From positions 1 to 51,151 of the forward strand of contig JBEDUN010000064.1 of the NCBI GenBank assembly GCA_040414675.1: a stretch of DNA of 51,151 nt, read 5' to 3'. Positions 35,340 through 44,537 of the stretch are shown here, piece by piece (the stretch's first letter is position 1; every line of letters begins with the position of its first letter). Source of the DNA: JARBAU01 sp040414675. GTDB taxonomy: Archaea > Thermoproteota > Nitrososphaeria > Nitrososphaerales > Nitrososphaeraceae. Made by a program: the position numbers and the translations under genes. A model generated the notes under the pieces. It saw nothing but the letters and a program-made list of their open reading frames with translations. It searched no databases and was not told the origin of the DNA.

Positions 35340-35345
35340 TTGATA

Positions 35346-35866
35346 TTGTTCTTGTTCTTATCTATGTCTACAGATATTCCAGTCCTATTAAGCAATGGAT
35401 AGATCGCACAAAGGCAAGTAGTGGTTATTAATGAAAGAACTATCTAACAGCCTTCATGTGATCTATCCTCAACATGATTTTCTGTGTCAAGTGCTACGTT
35501 TCGACATAATTAAATATTTTCATTGCAATTAATTGCAGTTAGTTAGATTATCTAACTTTTATCAGAGTACAAAGAAAGAATAAGTATTTTTAATCGCAGC
35601 AAACAAACCGAAAAATGCAGGTCATCAACAATTTGAGTACAACCAAAGCGGTACTTCTGTACGACCATTTTCCACTCCAACGGTGTAGAAAGGGGCTTCC
35701 AGATATACGAGAGTTTTATTAACGGTTTTGATTTGAGCTATCTAGTCATTTGGTGTATTATAGTAGTAGACGACACCGGTTTATGGTATTACTCTGGTTT
35801 TAATGAGCGTGGTAAAGATAATTCAGGGTTAGTTGCAGGTTACTCTTATATACTAAGACCTAGTTT
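35346..35866. other. Intergenic with paired palindromes
   Basis: No gene. It contains GGATAGATC (35397-35405) facing GATCTATCC (35460-35468), plus two adjacent perfect palindromes, TGCAATTAATTGCA (35524-35537) and GTTAGAT-T-ATCTAAC (35542-35556). This is possibly a regulatory site or the relic of a mobile element end. Confidence 0.4.
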
Positions 35867-36115
35867 TTGTCGAGAATAAAGAATTTTCTAGCATTATTAT
35901 CAGCTTTCATAGCAGGTGGACTAGTAATTAGTTTAACCTGTTTGGGCACCACACGCAGCACACGTAGGTATAAGATCGAACTAACAAGACTGGTCTTATT
36001 TTTTACTGTATTATTGAATAGAAGTAGAAATTCTGATCTATTTGCCTACTATCTATCCACCTACCTACTAATTTCGGTTTTGCTAGTTTCTTTACGCATC
36101 ACGGGTAATACTTGA
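35867..36115 (+). CDS. Doubtful small membrane or exported protein
   Basis: TTG 35867, 82 residues with two hydrophobic segments (FLALLSAFIAGGLVISLTCL and YYLSTYLLISVLLVSLR). Composition is plausible for a membrane protein, but there is no other support. Confidence 0.3.
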   Translation: MSRIKNFLALLSAFIAGGLVISLTCLGTTRSTRRYKIELTRLVLFFTVLLNRSRNSDLFAYYLSTYLLISVLLVSLRITGNT

Positions 36116-36310
36116 AAGGCTCTAGACTAGCAAAGGGACGCACATAGAATATATGTACCAGCCTGCCTTTTTACTGCGTTAATCCTCGTCTTCAGGTCTA
36201 TATTACCAGATATCATTATAATCTACAACCTTTTCAATCTCGTTACAATTGCAATAATCAGCAGAAGTCATAGATAATAAGTCAGCGTGTTAATGTTATT
36301 TGAAAGATAA

Positions 36311-36360
36311 GGTTGTTTTGCCAGCCAATTGTGGTCGCCAACCGGTCTAGCACAACAACC
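36311..36360. repeat. Short inverted repeat GGTTGTTTTG...CACAACAACC
   Basis: 10-bp arms with 9 matches. Its GGTTGTT/AACAACC ends are like those of the 84-bp element at 16897-16980, but the interior differs. Confidence 0.4.
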
Positions 36361-36519
36361 TATGATATTTTGTCAGAACTTGTGAAGGCTTGTGTTTCGT
36401 AGATCTGTCAATAAACTATTTAGAGGTAGCAAAAACCAGTATAAAAATCAGCAGCAAACCTGACAAATCACCAATGGATATGATATAGATAATTAAAGTA
36501 ATTGACTAAAATCTAAAGT

Positions 36520-36648
36520 GTGATAGAAACTCTAGTATTGTATCCAATCATAGGATTTGTAACTACTTTAGCAGCCCTTGAAGTTGCATGGCACTTTACG
36601 GCTTGCAAGATTAAAAACAGGCACTCCATTTTGGACAAGTTGGATTAA
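36520..36648 (+). CDS. 42-residue single-helix membrane protein
   Basis: GTG 36520 to TAA. One N-terminal membrane helix (LVLYPIIGFVTTLAALEVAW) is followed by a His/Cys/Lys-rich tail (HFTACKIKNRHSILDKLD). Typical of small thaumarchaeal membrane peptides. Confidence 0.4.
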   Translation: MIETLVLYPIIGFVTTLAALEVAWHFTACKIKNRHSILDKLD

Positions 36649-36754
36649 GTAAAGTGAATAAGAGTTGAAGAAAAAACACATTGGCGATCATATACCAAGG
36701 AATAAAGGATAATGGTTAATGGTTGCGGCAATGACAATTATATATTATAAACAA

Positions 36755-36936
36755 ATATCGCCTGTATCTCCTGATCGCCTTAACTGTTCATTTTGAGCGC
36801 AATTTTCAGCGCTTCTTTCAGGTGATATACGATTTAGTTCAAGAGGATATATCGCCTGGCATATCACCTGGATTTATCTTTATTATTTTGAGCACGATTT
36901 ACTGGGTTCAGGCGATAAGGTTGTTCAGGCGATATA
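36755..36936. repeat. Cluster of CAGGCGATAT-type repeats in both orientations
   Basis: At least seven copies or near copies occur in 182 bp: 36755 (ATATCGCCTG), 36764 (GTATCTCCTG), 36772 (TGATCGCCTT), 36829 (CAGGTGATAT), 36849 (ATATCGCCTG), 36861 (ATATCACCTG), 36909 (CAGGCGATAA) and 36927 (CAGGCGATAT). Two longer direct repeats, TTTTGAGC(G/A)C..ATTT.., lie within. The array resembles iterons or a multi-site operator and precedes the HTH gene at 37318 by ~380 bp. Confidence 0.6.
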
Positions 36937-37044
36937 TGTCCACACTCTTAACAAAACTATTACTTGACTAAATTATTACATAAAGAACTTCAATATCGGT
37001 GCAGTAATAGTATAATGGTAGAAACTAGATACGGGACCGGCCCC

Positions 37045-37233
37045 CTACTTCGGGTCTTGTACCAACGTGCTGCCATTCCAGATGAAGCGGTACATGTTCG
37101 AAGAGCCGGCTAGGTAGGTGTAGTCCTTGCCTTGATACTGAGTGACGGTGTCTCGGCCTCGCAGCACAAGGATATGGCATTCGCTTCCTCCTCGTACAAA
37201 TACACCAATATATGAATTCAGGGATGCTCATGA
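37045..37233 (-). pseudogene. GC-rich fragment of a foreign gene
   Basis: Visibly GC-rich against flanks that are very AT-rich. The minus-strand frame reads GSECHILVLRGRDTVTQYQG, then KDYTYLAGSSNMYRFIWNGS, then TLVQDPK-stop, a beta-propeller-like or secreted-protein piece. It has no start and is unrelated in composition to its neighbours, so it is an imported remnant. Confidence 0.5.
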
Positions 37234-37317
37234 CTGCTTATTATATAATGGTAAGCTTATCGTTCCTCAAAATACATAAACATAACCTTCACCAAAAGAA
37301 TACTGCATAATCTAATC

Positions 37318-37746
37318 TTGGTAACGCATAAGTTTAAAATTGAAGATAGACGTAGACAAGTTGCCATACTATTGGCACAATCAATGACGGAAATTGAAAT
37401 AGCTCAGGAGTTAAACGTAGACCAATCAACTATTAGTAGAGATATTAGAGTGCTAAAAACACTGTCGCAACGATTTGTATTTGATTTAGCAAAATCTGAC
37501 TTGGCATATTATTATAAACAATGCATTGAAGGAATAGAAGAAGTTAGAAGGAAGGGCTGGGAGATCTTCAAAGGACAGAACAATAATAGCAACCTAACAC
37601 CTAGAGACAAACTTTTAGCTTTGAAAGTGATAAGAGAATGCAATGAAGCCAAGTTTGCATTATTTAAGGAAGGTCCATCAATCATGCATTTAAAATCTTT
37701 AGAGGAGCGATTAGAGAATATTGAATCTAGACAAATCAATCAATAA
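37318..37746 (+). CDS. Helix-turn-helix protein (terminase-small-subunit-like or regulator)
   Basis: 142 residues from TTG 37318. HTH at ~12-45 (RRQVAILLAQSMTEIEIAQE, LNVDQSTISRDIRVLK), the pattern of sigma-like/transposase and phage terminase small subunits. A helical middle part (FVFDLAKSDLAYYYKQCIEG) and a coiled-coil end (SLEERLENIESRQIN) follow. The next gene starts inside it (26-bp overlap), so translation is coupled. It could act as a DNA-binding partner of the protein encoded next. Confidence 0.7.
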   Translation: MVTHKFKIEDRRRQVAILLAQSMTEIEIAQELNVDQSTISRDIRVLKTLSQRFVFDLAKSDLAYYYKQCIEGIEEVRRKGWEIFKGQNNNSNLTPRDKLLALKVIRECNEAKFALFKEGPSIMHLKSLEERLENIESRQINQ

Positions 37747-38548
37747 TTTATCCTCAAGACTGGATAGTTTTGAATATTCTAACGGTAGTGGTAACGAACT
37801 AAGATATTGGAAGGGAAGAAAGATAGTTTCTCTAAATGAATGGAAGAAGATAGCAAATTATAATAACGCCTTTTCATTTGGGATAGAAGGACATCTGCAA
37901 ACTAATGAAGCACTTCAATATTTTCCAGATGACTATTCAAGATCCCTATTTCCATTAGGAGTTCAAGAAGAGTTTGAAGAGAAAGTTAAGGAGTGGTATT
38001 CAGATTATGAAGAGTTAATGGAATTTAAAAGAAATCCAAATTATGGTAAGTCAAAGTGTTTTCATTGTTTGTTAAGTTCTGGTGGAGATGATCCAATATT
38101 CATTGGTATTAACAGATTAGTTGCTAAAGGATTGGAAGATAATAAAGCTGATAAAAATAACTATTCTATACTATATCCTTGTCATGTAGAGAATAGGTTT
38201 GAATGTCCTTATGAGAAAGGAAAGGGATCGGATGCAAAGTTTAACGTTGAAGATCTGTTTGAGTTGGATAACATGGCTTTTGTGGTGGAAATTGCTCTTG
38301 CAGTAGCCAGAAAAGATACTTCAGTAATCCAAATAAAGAATAAACAAGATCTTTATCATGTGCTGACGAATCGAGAAATGTTTGTTGTGGTATTGGAACA
38401 AGTACTTGATTACGTATCATCAGATAAAGAGATGTTCGAGGATAAGTCCTGTTTCGAAATTTTAAAAAAAGGCAACAGAGACAAAATTGTGGATTATTTT
38501 ATGAATGTTAAAGACAAGGTAAAACTAGAAGAATTAAGATTTTATTAG
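37721..38548 (+). CDS. Hypothetical accessory protein coupled to the HTH gene
   Basis: 275 residues from TTG 37721 (overlapping the HTH gene). It is acidic and soluble, with a probable metal-binding Cys/His set: KSKCFHCLLSSGGDDP in the middle and PCHVENRFECPYEKGKGSDA later, together a C-x2-C ... C-x-x(n)-C arrangement. The second half is helical (NMAFVVEIALAVARKDTSVI). No family is recognised. Confidence 0.6.
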   Translation: MNLDKSINNLSSRLDSFEYSNGSGNELRYWKGRKIVSLNEWKKIANYNNAFSFGIEGHLQTNEALQYFPDDYSRSLFPLGVQEEFEEKVKEWYSDYEELMEFKRNPNYGKSKCFHCLLSSGGDDPIFIGINRLVAKGLEDNKADKNNYSILYPCHVENRFECPYEKGKGSDAKFNVEDLFELDNMAFVVEIALAVARKDTSVIQIKNKQDLYHVLTNREMFVVVLEQVLDYVSSDKEMFEDKSCFEILKKGNRDKIVDYFMNVKDKVKLEELRFY

Positions 38549-38590
38549 CATGTCTTAACACGTGTTATGCCATCACAATATTGATCATAG

Positions 38591-39550
38591 CTATTCACTT
38601 TGAAGTTTTATGATTCGCATGTTGTCCTCTATTGACACTACAAAGTGTCTCCTAGTTGGTCTAAAATTATCAGAGAACACCACAACCTCCAGTAGATATC
38701 TACCTGTATCAAGATGATATTGATCTAAATATCCTCCATAGTCTGTTAAGAAAGTGTTTATCCCAATGTATACCTGATTGCTTTGTGGAAAAACAACGAT
38801 ACCATCAATTTCTCTTGTAAATCCAGGAGGTATTTGTGAACTCTGAGATTTAACACCTTTCCATTTGATTTCAACTGGTTCTGGAGAATACTGATGGCCG
38901 TTATGAAGGTTTGTTATCGATTGTATGTAAGCTGTACAATTCCTTGCTGTATTCCTTCGATTGAGATTTCTAACCTGTATGTGATAGAATCGAGCAGGTA
39001 TCCTATTATTTCCATAAGGAACCTGTTGAGATTCATCATCTATTCTGCAAAGAACTAGTTCATCTCTCGACGATGAGTTCCAGCCCCTTTCTATCACCAT
39101 TGACTCAACTAAATCAGGTAGTTGTAGGCGATCTTCAAAGATTATCGAATTAATTTGTAAGAATCCTGCTACGCCATCACGTCCCATTACGCCTTGTTCT
39201 CTAAAGGCGATTACTGGCTTATTTAAGAAAGCGGCTATTGCCAATTCTTGATGAGAGAATAAAGATCCCCTATTTCCTATGTGATTTCCATGTTCATCAA
39301 GTACTGCCTCTCTCCTGAAGTCAATGAAAAGGTAATATTCTGATTCTTCTAACCTGGGAAGGATATTTTGGGTAAACCCTCTAAGTACCTGTTCCTCGAC
39401 TGCGATATAAGGATCAAACCCCCTTTGAGTCAATTTGTTTGCTATTGTGTTAGCTAACTCTGACTCCTCTCCCTCTCTTTGGCCACAACTAATGAATATT
39501 CTGGCTTTTATATCTCCAGACGTTGTGTTATTCATATTCTGCATTCCCAT
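38591..39550 (-). CDS. TIR-like domain protein with C-terminal beta domain (possible defence effector)
   Basis: 319 residues. Residues ~15-150 have a TIR/TIR_2-like fold pattern: ARIFISCGQREGEESELANT (strand A and first helix), GFDPYIAVEEQVLRGFTQNI (BB-loop region), ESEYYLFIDFRREAV, and SHQELAIAAFLNKPVIAFRE, where the Glu matches the position of the NADase catalytic residue. Residues ~170-315 form a beta sandwich (FYHIQVRNLNRRNTARNCTA), the type used to sense or bind ligands. TIR proteins in archaea and bacteria often act as NAD-cleaving antiviral effectors. It lies in an island with an orphan DNA methyltransferase and an integrase. Confidence 0.6.
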   Translation of the reverse strand: MGMQNMNNTTSGDIKARIFISCGQREGEESELANTIANKLTQRGFDPYIAVEEQVLRGFTQNILPRLEESEYYLFIDFRREAVLDEHGNHIGNRGSLFSHQELAIAAFLNKPVIAFREQGVMGRDGVAGFLQINSIIFEDRLQLPDLVESMVIERGWNSSSRDELVLCRIDDESQQVPYGNNRIPARFYHIQVRNLNRRNTARNCTAYIQSITNLHNGHQYSPEPVEIKWKGVKSQSSQIPPGFTREIDGIVVFPQSNQVYIGINTFLTDYGGYLDQYHLDTGRYLLEVVVFSDNFRPTRRHFVVSIEDNMRIIKLQSE

Positions 39551-40128
39551 CAGAATTCGACGATCAGTTTTATTAATTCATTCTAAGGCAAGGCACAGAT
39601 AACATTAAAGCAAACGAACAGGGGTTTTATTTTTAGCTGGACGGGACTTAACTAATCCAGATCTGATCATGATTCAAGCAGCTCATTTGTATCAGTTCGC
39701 ATAAATTGCCTAGATCTCAGCACTACTGGAGTATTAATACCACGTTAGCCTACACTTTTGACTTAGCCTTTTCCAATATACATGAACTCAAATCACAAAT
39801 AATAATGGTTTTAATAAATCTTCGACTATACGAATGAGGTGTTATTTATCATCCATTTTCATTTTCGTCTTCTGGTATAATTTCTTTCTGTATCCATTAA
39901 ATCTTTCAATTCCTATACAATAGGCGCATTAATTCAGATATTTCCATCTATGATCTTGTATTTCAGTTCTCAGGTTGTAACAATGGGATATGTGTTTCTA
40001 AATGTGAATTTTGTCCTGAATATGGAAGAATGTGAGATGAGGTCTTACATTGGTATGACAGGAATGGCTAATTCTTGAAATTATATCATGTAGATAACCA
40101 ACCAAGATAGATTAGATAAAATTAGATT
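39551..40128. other. Intergenic, no gene supported
   Basis: About 580 bp AT-rich spacer. An ATG near 39834 opens a 30-residue hydrophobic ORF (MRCYLSSIFIFVFWYNFFLY) without further support. Confidence 0.4.
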
Positions 40129-41028
40129 TTATTCTACTGATTCTTTCGTAACTCTTGCTATTGCTTTATCCAAGTACTCTTTAACTATATCAAAACCAAT
40201 AAAAGAAATTCCAAGCCTCTTGCAAGCAACAGCTGTAGAACCCCACCCACAAAAAGGGTCTAGAACGGATAAAGGTTTTGTAGGAGTAATGCTACCGCCA
40301 TCAAGACCGTGTAACATTATACACTTTATTGGTAGTTCGATAGGAAAAGTAGCAGGATGTGGCCTTTCAGATTTATCTTGAATTGTTTTATGTGGAATAA
40401 ACCATGTGTTACCAGCATCAGTTAAATCAATTTCACTATACCTACCTATGTTGGATTTATCTTGGTATGGTGCACCAACTGCTAGTCTATCTATCTGTAC
40501 ATTGCCTGTCTTCGTAAAATGGAATATTTTCTCACTATTGATTCTAAGAAACCTATTGCTATTAACAGGATCACTATGACCTATAGTTGTGTCTTCTAAT
40601 ATAATTTTGCGGTTCGCTTTGCCGAGGTATTTCCTTGGAATGAACATAGATTTTATGCAATCTATGTCATTCTGAAGCACAAAATGATTCCTCAGAACAT
40701 TAGCAACATTCATAGCCTTCCATGGATTTTTTGGAGTGCTTCCGATATTGAGAAAAAATGATCCATTATCTTTAAGCACTCTTTTAATTTCAATGCCAAC
40801 TGTTTCAATCCAGGCTAGATATTCGCTCTCAGGTTTCTTATCATTATATCCTCCGTTACCATAGACTACTCCTATATTGTAAGGTGGGGATGTAACAACT
40901 ACATCCACAGACTTATCTTTAAGATACTCTTGCATTCCTATTTTGCAATCTCTCAGATAGAATACAATTGTCTGATTACTCTTAGATGGTAAAATTCTGT
41001 ATGGAACTTCTAGTCTAGTATCGTTCAT
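40129..41028 (-). CDS. Orphan site-specific DNA methyltransferase (TSPPYN type)
   Basis: 299 residues. Catalytic motif DVVVTSPPYNIGVVYGNGGY at ~44-63 precedes the AdoMet motif SVLDPFCGWGSTAVACKRLG at ~252-271, the order of beta-class amino-methyltransferases. The TSPPY form favours N4-cytosine but is also found in N6-adenine enzymes. The central region (FLRINSEKIFHFTKTGNVQI) holds the target recognition part. No restriction endonuclease is adjacent, so it is a solitary modification enzyme or part of a defence or anti-restriction set. Confidence 0.85.
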   Translation of the reverse strand: MNDTRLEVPYRILPSKSNQTIVFYLRDCKIGMQEYLKDKSVDVVVTSPPYNIGVVYGNGGYNDKKPESEYLAWIETVGIEIKRVLKDNGSFFLNIGSTPKNPWKAMNVANVLRNHFVLQNDIDCIKSMFIPRKYLGKANRKIILEDTTIGHSDPVNSNRFLRINSEKIFHFTKTGNVQIDRLAVGAPYQDKSNIGRYSEIDLTDAGNTWFIPHKTIQDKSERPHPATFPIELPIKCIMLHGLDGGSITPTKPLSVLDPFCGWGSTAVACKRLGISFIGFDIVKEYLDKAIARVTKESVE

Positions 41029-41536
41029 CTTATTAATATTAAATCAGGTCATATTTTAGTACTACTATAGTACAGTAACACTCTCTGTTAATACAAGGGC
41101 ATCATTAGAATATGTATAAATGTATCCTCATTATGTAAAAAGGTATCCAATAGTAATGTGTCTTTTTCACATATGGTTATTATAAATGATTATACATAAC
41201 ATACTAGTTTATTAGTACGTTTCAAGCATTAGAATCGTTGAAGTCTAATAGAGTAACAACAATTGGTTATACAAAAATTGATTCAACACTGGAGTGAAGG
41301 ATAAATCGATACAATTTACCAATCGTAAAATACAATTGTACCTTGGGGCCATGTGGATTCCTATCGCGGCTTGGACAAGTTTAAACTAAAAGGAGTACTA
41401 CTTATATTGTAGCCAGAGTACGATAGTATTATTAACTCACATAATCTTCCCCATAAGATTAAATTAAATCAGACTAGGATAGGTGGCTGCAACCTACGGA
41501 TTTTCAGACTAGTCTGGTAATCTCTTCCGATACCAA
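41029..41536. other. Intergenic, no gene seen
   Basis: Spacer between divergent genes, likely containing both promoters. No repeat or RNA is recognised. An AT-rich TATA-like stretch lies near 41400-41450. Confidence 0.4.
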
Positions 41537-42679
41537 GTGAACCCACAGACGCGGTTGCGGCAGAATATACCTATAGGGAAGAAAATTAATAGATACATAT
41601 ACTATAATAATATGCTGTCAAAAAATAACAGTCATAATTATGTATATGCTACTAACACAAAAGATATAGAAGCTGCTGGAGGTTGTTTATCTATCACAAT
41701 TGAAAAACATCCTATCGCAATTTTCATTTATGATTCTAAGATATATGCTGTAGATAATCGCTGTCCTCATATGGGCTTTCCTTTAAACCAAGGTACTGTC
41801 AAAGATGGAATTCTTACATGCCATTGGCATCATGCACGATTTGATCTTATAAATGGAGGAACATTCGATCAATGGGCTGGTGATGTTACCTCCTTTCCTG
41901 TAGAAATTCGTAATCAAAATGAGGTTTGGATAAATGTCTCATCTGCAGCAGCAGTAAGTGCCGAGTCCTATCATCAAACATTACTAGAGAATGGACTGAA
42001 ACGAAACATTCCATTGATGATTGCAAAGACAGTCATTGCAATGTTAGGTGATGGTGCAATCAGCAGAGAAGATACTAGTAACAAAGAGACGTTAAATGCA
42101 TTTCGTATTGGTCTTGATTTTGGTAGCAGATACAAACAATCAGGATGGGGTCAGGGTTTGACCACACATACTTGCATGATGAATATTATTCCTTACCTTG
42201 ATCATGAAGATAGAGCTCATGCACTATATCATGGTCTTTCTGCTGTAGCACAAGATTGCGCTTCCATGCCGCCACGCTTTAAAATATCTCCGTTACCGCA
42301 GCCTTGGCCAGATTTGTATACACTTAAACGCTGGTTCAGACAATTCATTGAATCTCGTGATGCCCAAGCTGCTGAGAGATGTATAGTTACTGTTGTAAGG
42401 CTTGGCACTAATAGCTCTCAGATAGCTGACATGCTTTTTTCAGCAGCTACTGACCATCGTTTGCTTGACATCGGACATGTTCTAGACTTTACTAATAAAG
42501 CATTAGAGGCACTTGATGCAGTTAATGGATGGGATAGCAATAAGGAATTAGTAGAATCAGTGGTTAGTTGCCTTGTGCCTGGATATGCTAATTCTATGAG
42601 AATGAAAGAATCTAATTCGTGGAGATATCCAATAGATCTGGTGGATATACTTGAAAAGCCTTCAAAGAATTACCAATAG
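41537..42679 (+). CDS. Rieske [2Fe-2S] protein with C-terminal helical domain
   Basis: 380 residues from GTG 41537, or 355 from ATG 41612 (MLSKNNSHNYVYATNTKDIE), which better fits the domain start. Complete Rieske site C-x-H-x(n)-C-x-x-H: NRCPHMGFPLNQGTVKDGIL and TCHWHHARFDLINGGTFDQW. The remaining ~270 residues are helical (SGWGQGLTTHTCMMNIIPYL, DHEDRAHALYHGLSAVAQDC). The next gene continues the same kind of helical sequence 3 bp later, so the two subunits act together, or one gene was split. Electron-transfer role inferred; the electron partner is unknown. Confidence 0.85.
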   Translation: MNPQTRLRQNIPIGKKINRYIYYNNMLSKNNSHNYVYATNTKDIEAAGGCLSITIEKHPIAIFIYDSKIYAVDNRCPHMGFPLNQGTVKDGILTCHWHHARFDLINGGTFDQWAGDVTSFPVEIRNQNEVWINVSSAAAVSAESYHQTLLENGLKRNIPLMIAKTVIAMLGDGAISREDTSNKETLNAFRIGLDFGSRYKQSGWGQGLTTHTCMMNIIPYLDHEDRAHALYHGLSAVAQDCASMPPRFKISPLPQPWPDLYTLKRWFRQFIESRDAQAAERCIVTVVRLGTNSSQIADMLFSAATDHRLLDIGHVLDFTNKALEALDAVNGWDSNKELVESVVSCLVPGYANSMRMKESNSWRYPIDLVDILEKPSKNYQ

Positions 42680-42681
42680 TT

Positions 42682-43506
42682 TTGAGTCATGGTTGCAGAA
42701 GAAGAGAAAGACAGAAAGATGAAGAAGACAAAATAACAAGACGGAATCAAACAAAAGACCAACTGGTCAATATATTATTAGACGATGATCCGCAGTTAAT
42801 AGCAAACTCATTATTAGATGCCTTAAGCCAAGGTGCTACTGAAGAAGAAATAGCCGGTATAGTGGCATACGCTGCAGCTATTCGTATAGTACAATTCCAT
42901 ACTCGTAATGAATCTGGTGACTGGGATGCAGTATTGCACACATTCACATATACTAATGCTGTACATCAAGTATTAAGAAGAGTAGCTACACAAGAATTGT
43001 TGCGAGGCGTATTTGATGGTGCAATGAGAGTTTATCTGAATCGCTTTCTAAATATTCCATCAGTACCGTTACCAAAGCCAACAAGAAGAAAGATAGAGGA
43101 GAAAAGCAGCAGCAGTCATAGCACATTTAAAGATCCCGAGATATTGCTAAAAGAAGAACTTCTGTCACTTTTAGATAAGCAGCAGCAAGTAAATCAAGCT
43201 GGACAGTTAGTAGTAGATCATTTTTATAATAACAATGGAAATCAAGACCAACTTTTGACGGTTATCGGAAAGGCGTTGCTACGCGAGGATCGTAATTTTC
43301 ATTCTATCCAGATGATTGAAGCAGCATTCAGACAGTATTCTCTTCTATCCGATCGTCACAACAATGAGAATGGTAATATGACAAGAGTATTATTGCTTGT
43401 TGCAGCAGCAAGGTATATAGCAGCACATTCGCCTACAATGCGCTCACAAGGACATACTTATCAGATTGCCAATCAGCTATATCATGGAGAACATCTATTT
43501 GAATAA
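42682..43506 (+). CDS. Helical partner of the Rieske protein
   Basis: 274 residues, frame-shifted by one relative to the Rieske gene and starting at a TTG. ATG 42690 in the Rieske frame opens a short MVAEEEKDRKMKK piece that would join after one base shift, so the true start is uncertain. Sequence resembles the helical half of the Rieske protein in composition and layout (LSQGATEEEIAGIVAYAAAI, RNESGDWDAVLHTFTYTNAV, RFLNIPSVPLPKP). An internal Ser-rich linker (EEKSSSSHSTFKD) divides two helical parts. No catalytic motif is recognised. Confidence 0.65.
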   Translation: MSHGCRRRERQKDEEDKITRRNQTKDQLVNILLDDDPQLIANSLLDALSQGATEEEIAGIVAYAAAIRIVQFHTRNESGDWDAVLHTFTYTNAVHQVLRRVATQELLRGVFDGAMRVYLNRFLNIPSVPLPKPTRRKIEEKSSSSHSTFKDPEILLKEELLSLLDKQQQVNQAGQLVVDHFYNNNGNQDQLLTVIGKALLREDRNFHSIQMIEAAFRQYSLLSDRHNNENGNMTRVLLLVAAARYIAAHSPTMRSQGHTYQIANQLYHGEHLFE

Positions 43507-43731
43507 GAATAATAAATGTCTAAACCTGATTCTACAAATCCCACTTCAATATCTATGCTTCTAGACATTTCCAATTTCTTTAGCAATTTAGATTTGAATA
43601 AATGGCTAGGTTTTTAGTCAGTCTCTTGAGTTAAATGTTTCTTTAGGATCCGACATCTATCTTGGTAATTTTCTATTGGTATCAATTATTCAAGAGCTCA
43701 ATTTCCATTGTTTCAATCACTGGGTATGAAT

Positions 43732-44307
43732 TTATAATCGAAGTGAGAATCCAGTAGCAAACTCTGCCATAATGAAAATGATAATAAATTGAGACACTGC
43801 CTGCATAGCAACTACTTTGACATATCTTTTCATCAACTTTTGGATCTTTGACATGTCCGGTTCATTCCTTCTAAGCTCAAAGTAGACTCGAAGGTTAGTA
43901 GGGAGTAATATACCTAGACCTTGTATCAGCATTGACGCTACAATAACCAAAACTGCAAATATCCAATAAACCGTAGGTGGCTGCAAAGTGATTAAACCTA
44001 GCCTTGAAGCAAGGTAATAGCCTGCAGTTGTTGTCACAGCCGCAACTGTTGGCATGTAAAAGATCATCTTTGGCATAAGCCAAAAAATAACTTCTTTACG
44101 TGTAGAAAGGCTAACATTTCTTAAAATGGGCCCAAGTAGGAAAGCCATGAAAATGTCGGTTCCAGTCCAAAGCATAGAAGTAAATACATGCACATAATTG
44201 AGGATAAGAAAATTAGCACTCAGAATTGCCACTATTAAAGCAACTATTGGTATAGTAATCCATATGTTCGCACGTATAGATATTGTTGGGATTCCAGTTT
44301 GCTGCAT
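43732..44307 (-). CDS. Multi-helix membrane protein (CopD/DUF2269-like)
   Basis: 191 residues with four to five membrane helices. The first pair contains LILNYVHVFTSMLWTGTDIF, similar to the H-x(n)-LWxG pattern of CopD/DUF2269-type heme- or metal-linked membrane proteins. A C-terminal helix has RYVKVVAMQAVSQFIIIFIM. It is convergent with the Rieske pair, across a 225-bp gap. Family assignment is tentative. Confidence 0.55.
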   Translation of the reverse strand: MQQTGIPTISIRANIWITIPIVALIVAILSANFLILNYVHVFTSMLWTGTDIFMAFLLGPILRNVSLSTRKEVIFWLMPKMIFYMPTVAAVTTTAGYYLASRLGLITLQPPTVYWIFAVLVIVASMLIQGLGILLPTNLRVYFELRRNEPDMSKIQKLMKRYVKVVAMQAVSQFIIIFIMAEFATGFSLRL

Positions 44308-44537
44308 ATATACAGTCTACTTTTGTCTTTGTGGGGTATATGACAATAGCTATTAATCATGACAGGTTTGATTATCTAATTACTGCGTTAAGAACAGCTG
44401 TTGACAATGATGGCATACATATTAGATAGAGAAGCAACATCATATAATGACATATCAAAAATTTCGAAACCTGAGGTTTACCTGATAACAAGGAACCTCT
44501 ACTAACACTGTTAATATTATTGTTTATAGAATTTGAT

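Noticed and set aside
36755..36936. CRISPR array
   Set aside because: The repeats are only ~10 bp, occur in both orientations, and spacing is irregular.
36990..37040. tRNA-like D-arm (TAGTATAATGGTAG)
   Set aside because: No acceptor stem, anticodon arm or T-arm could be paired. At best a fragment.
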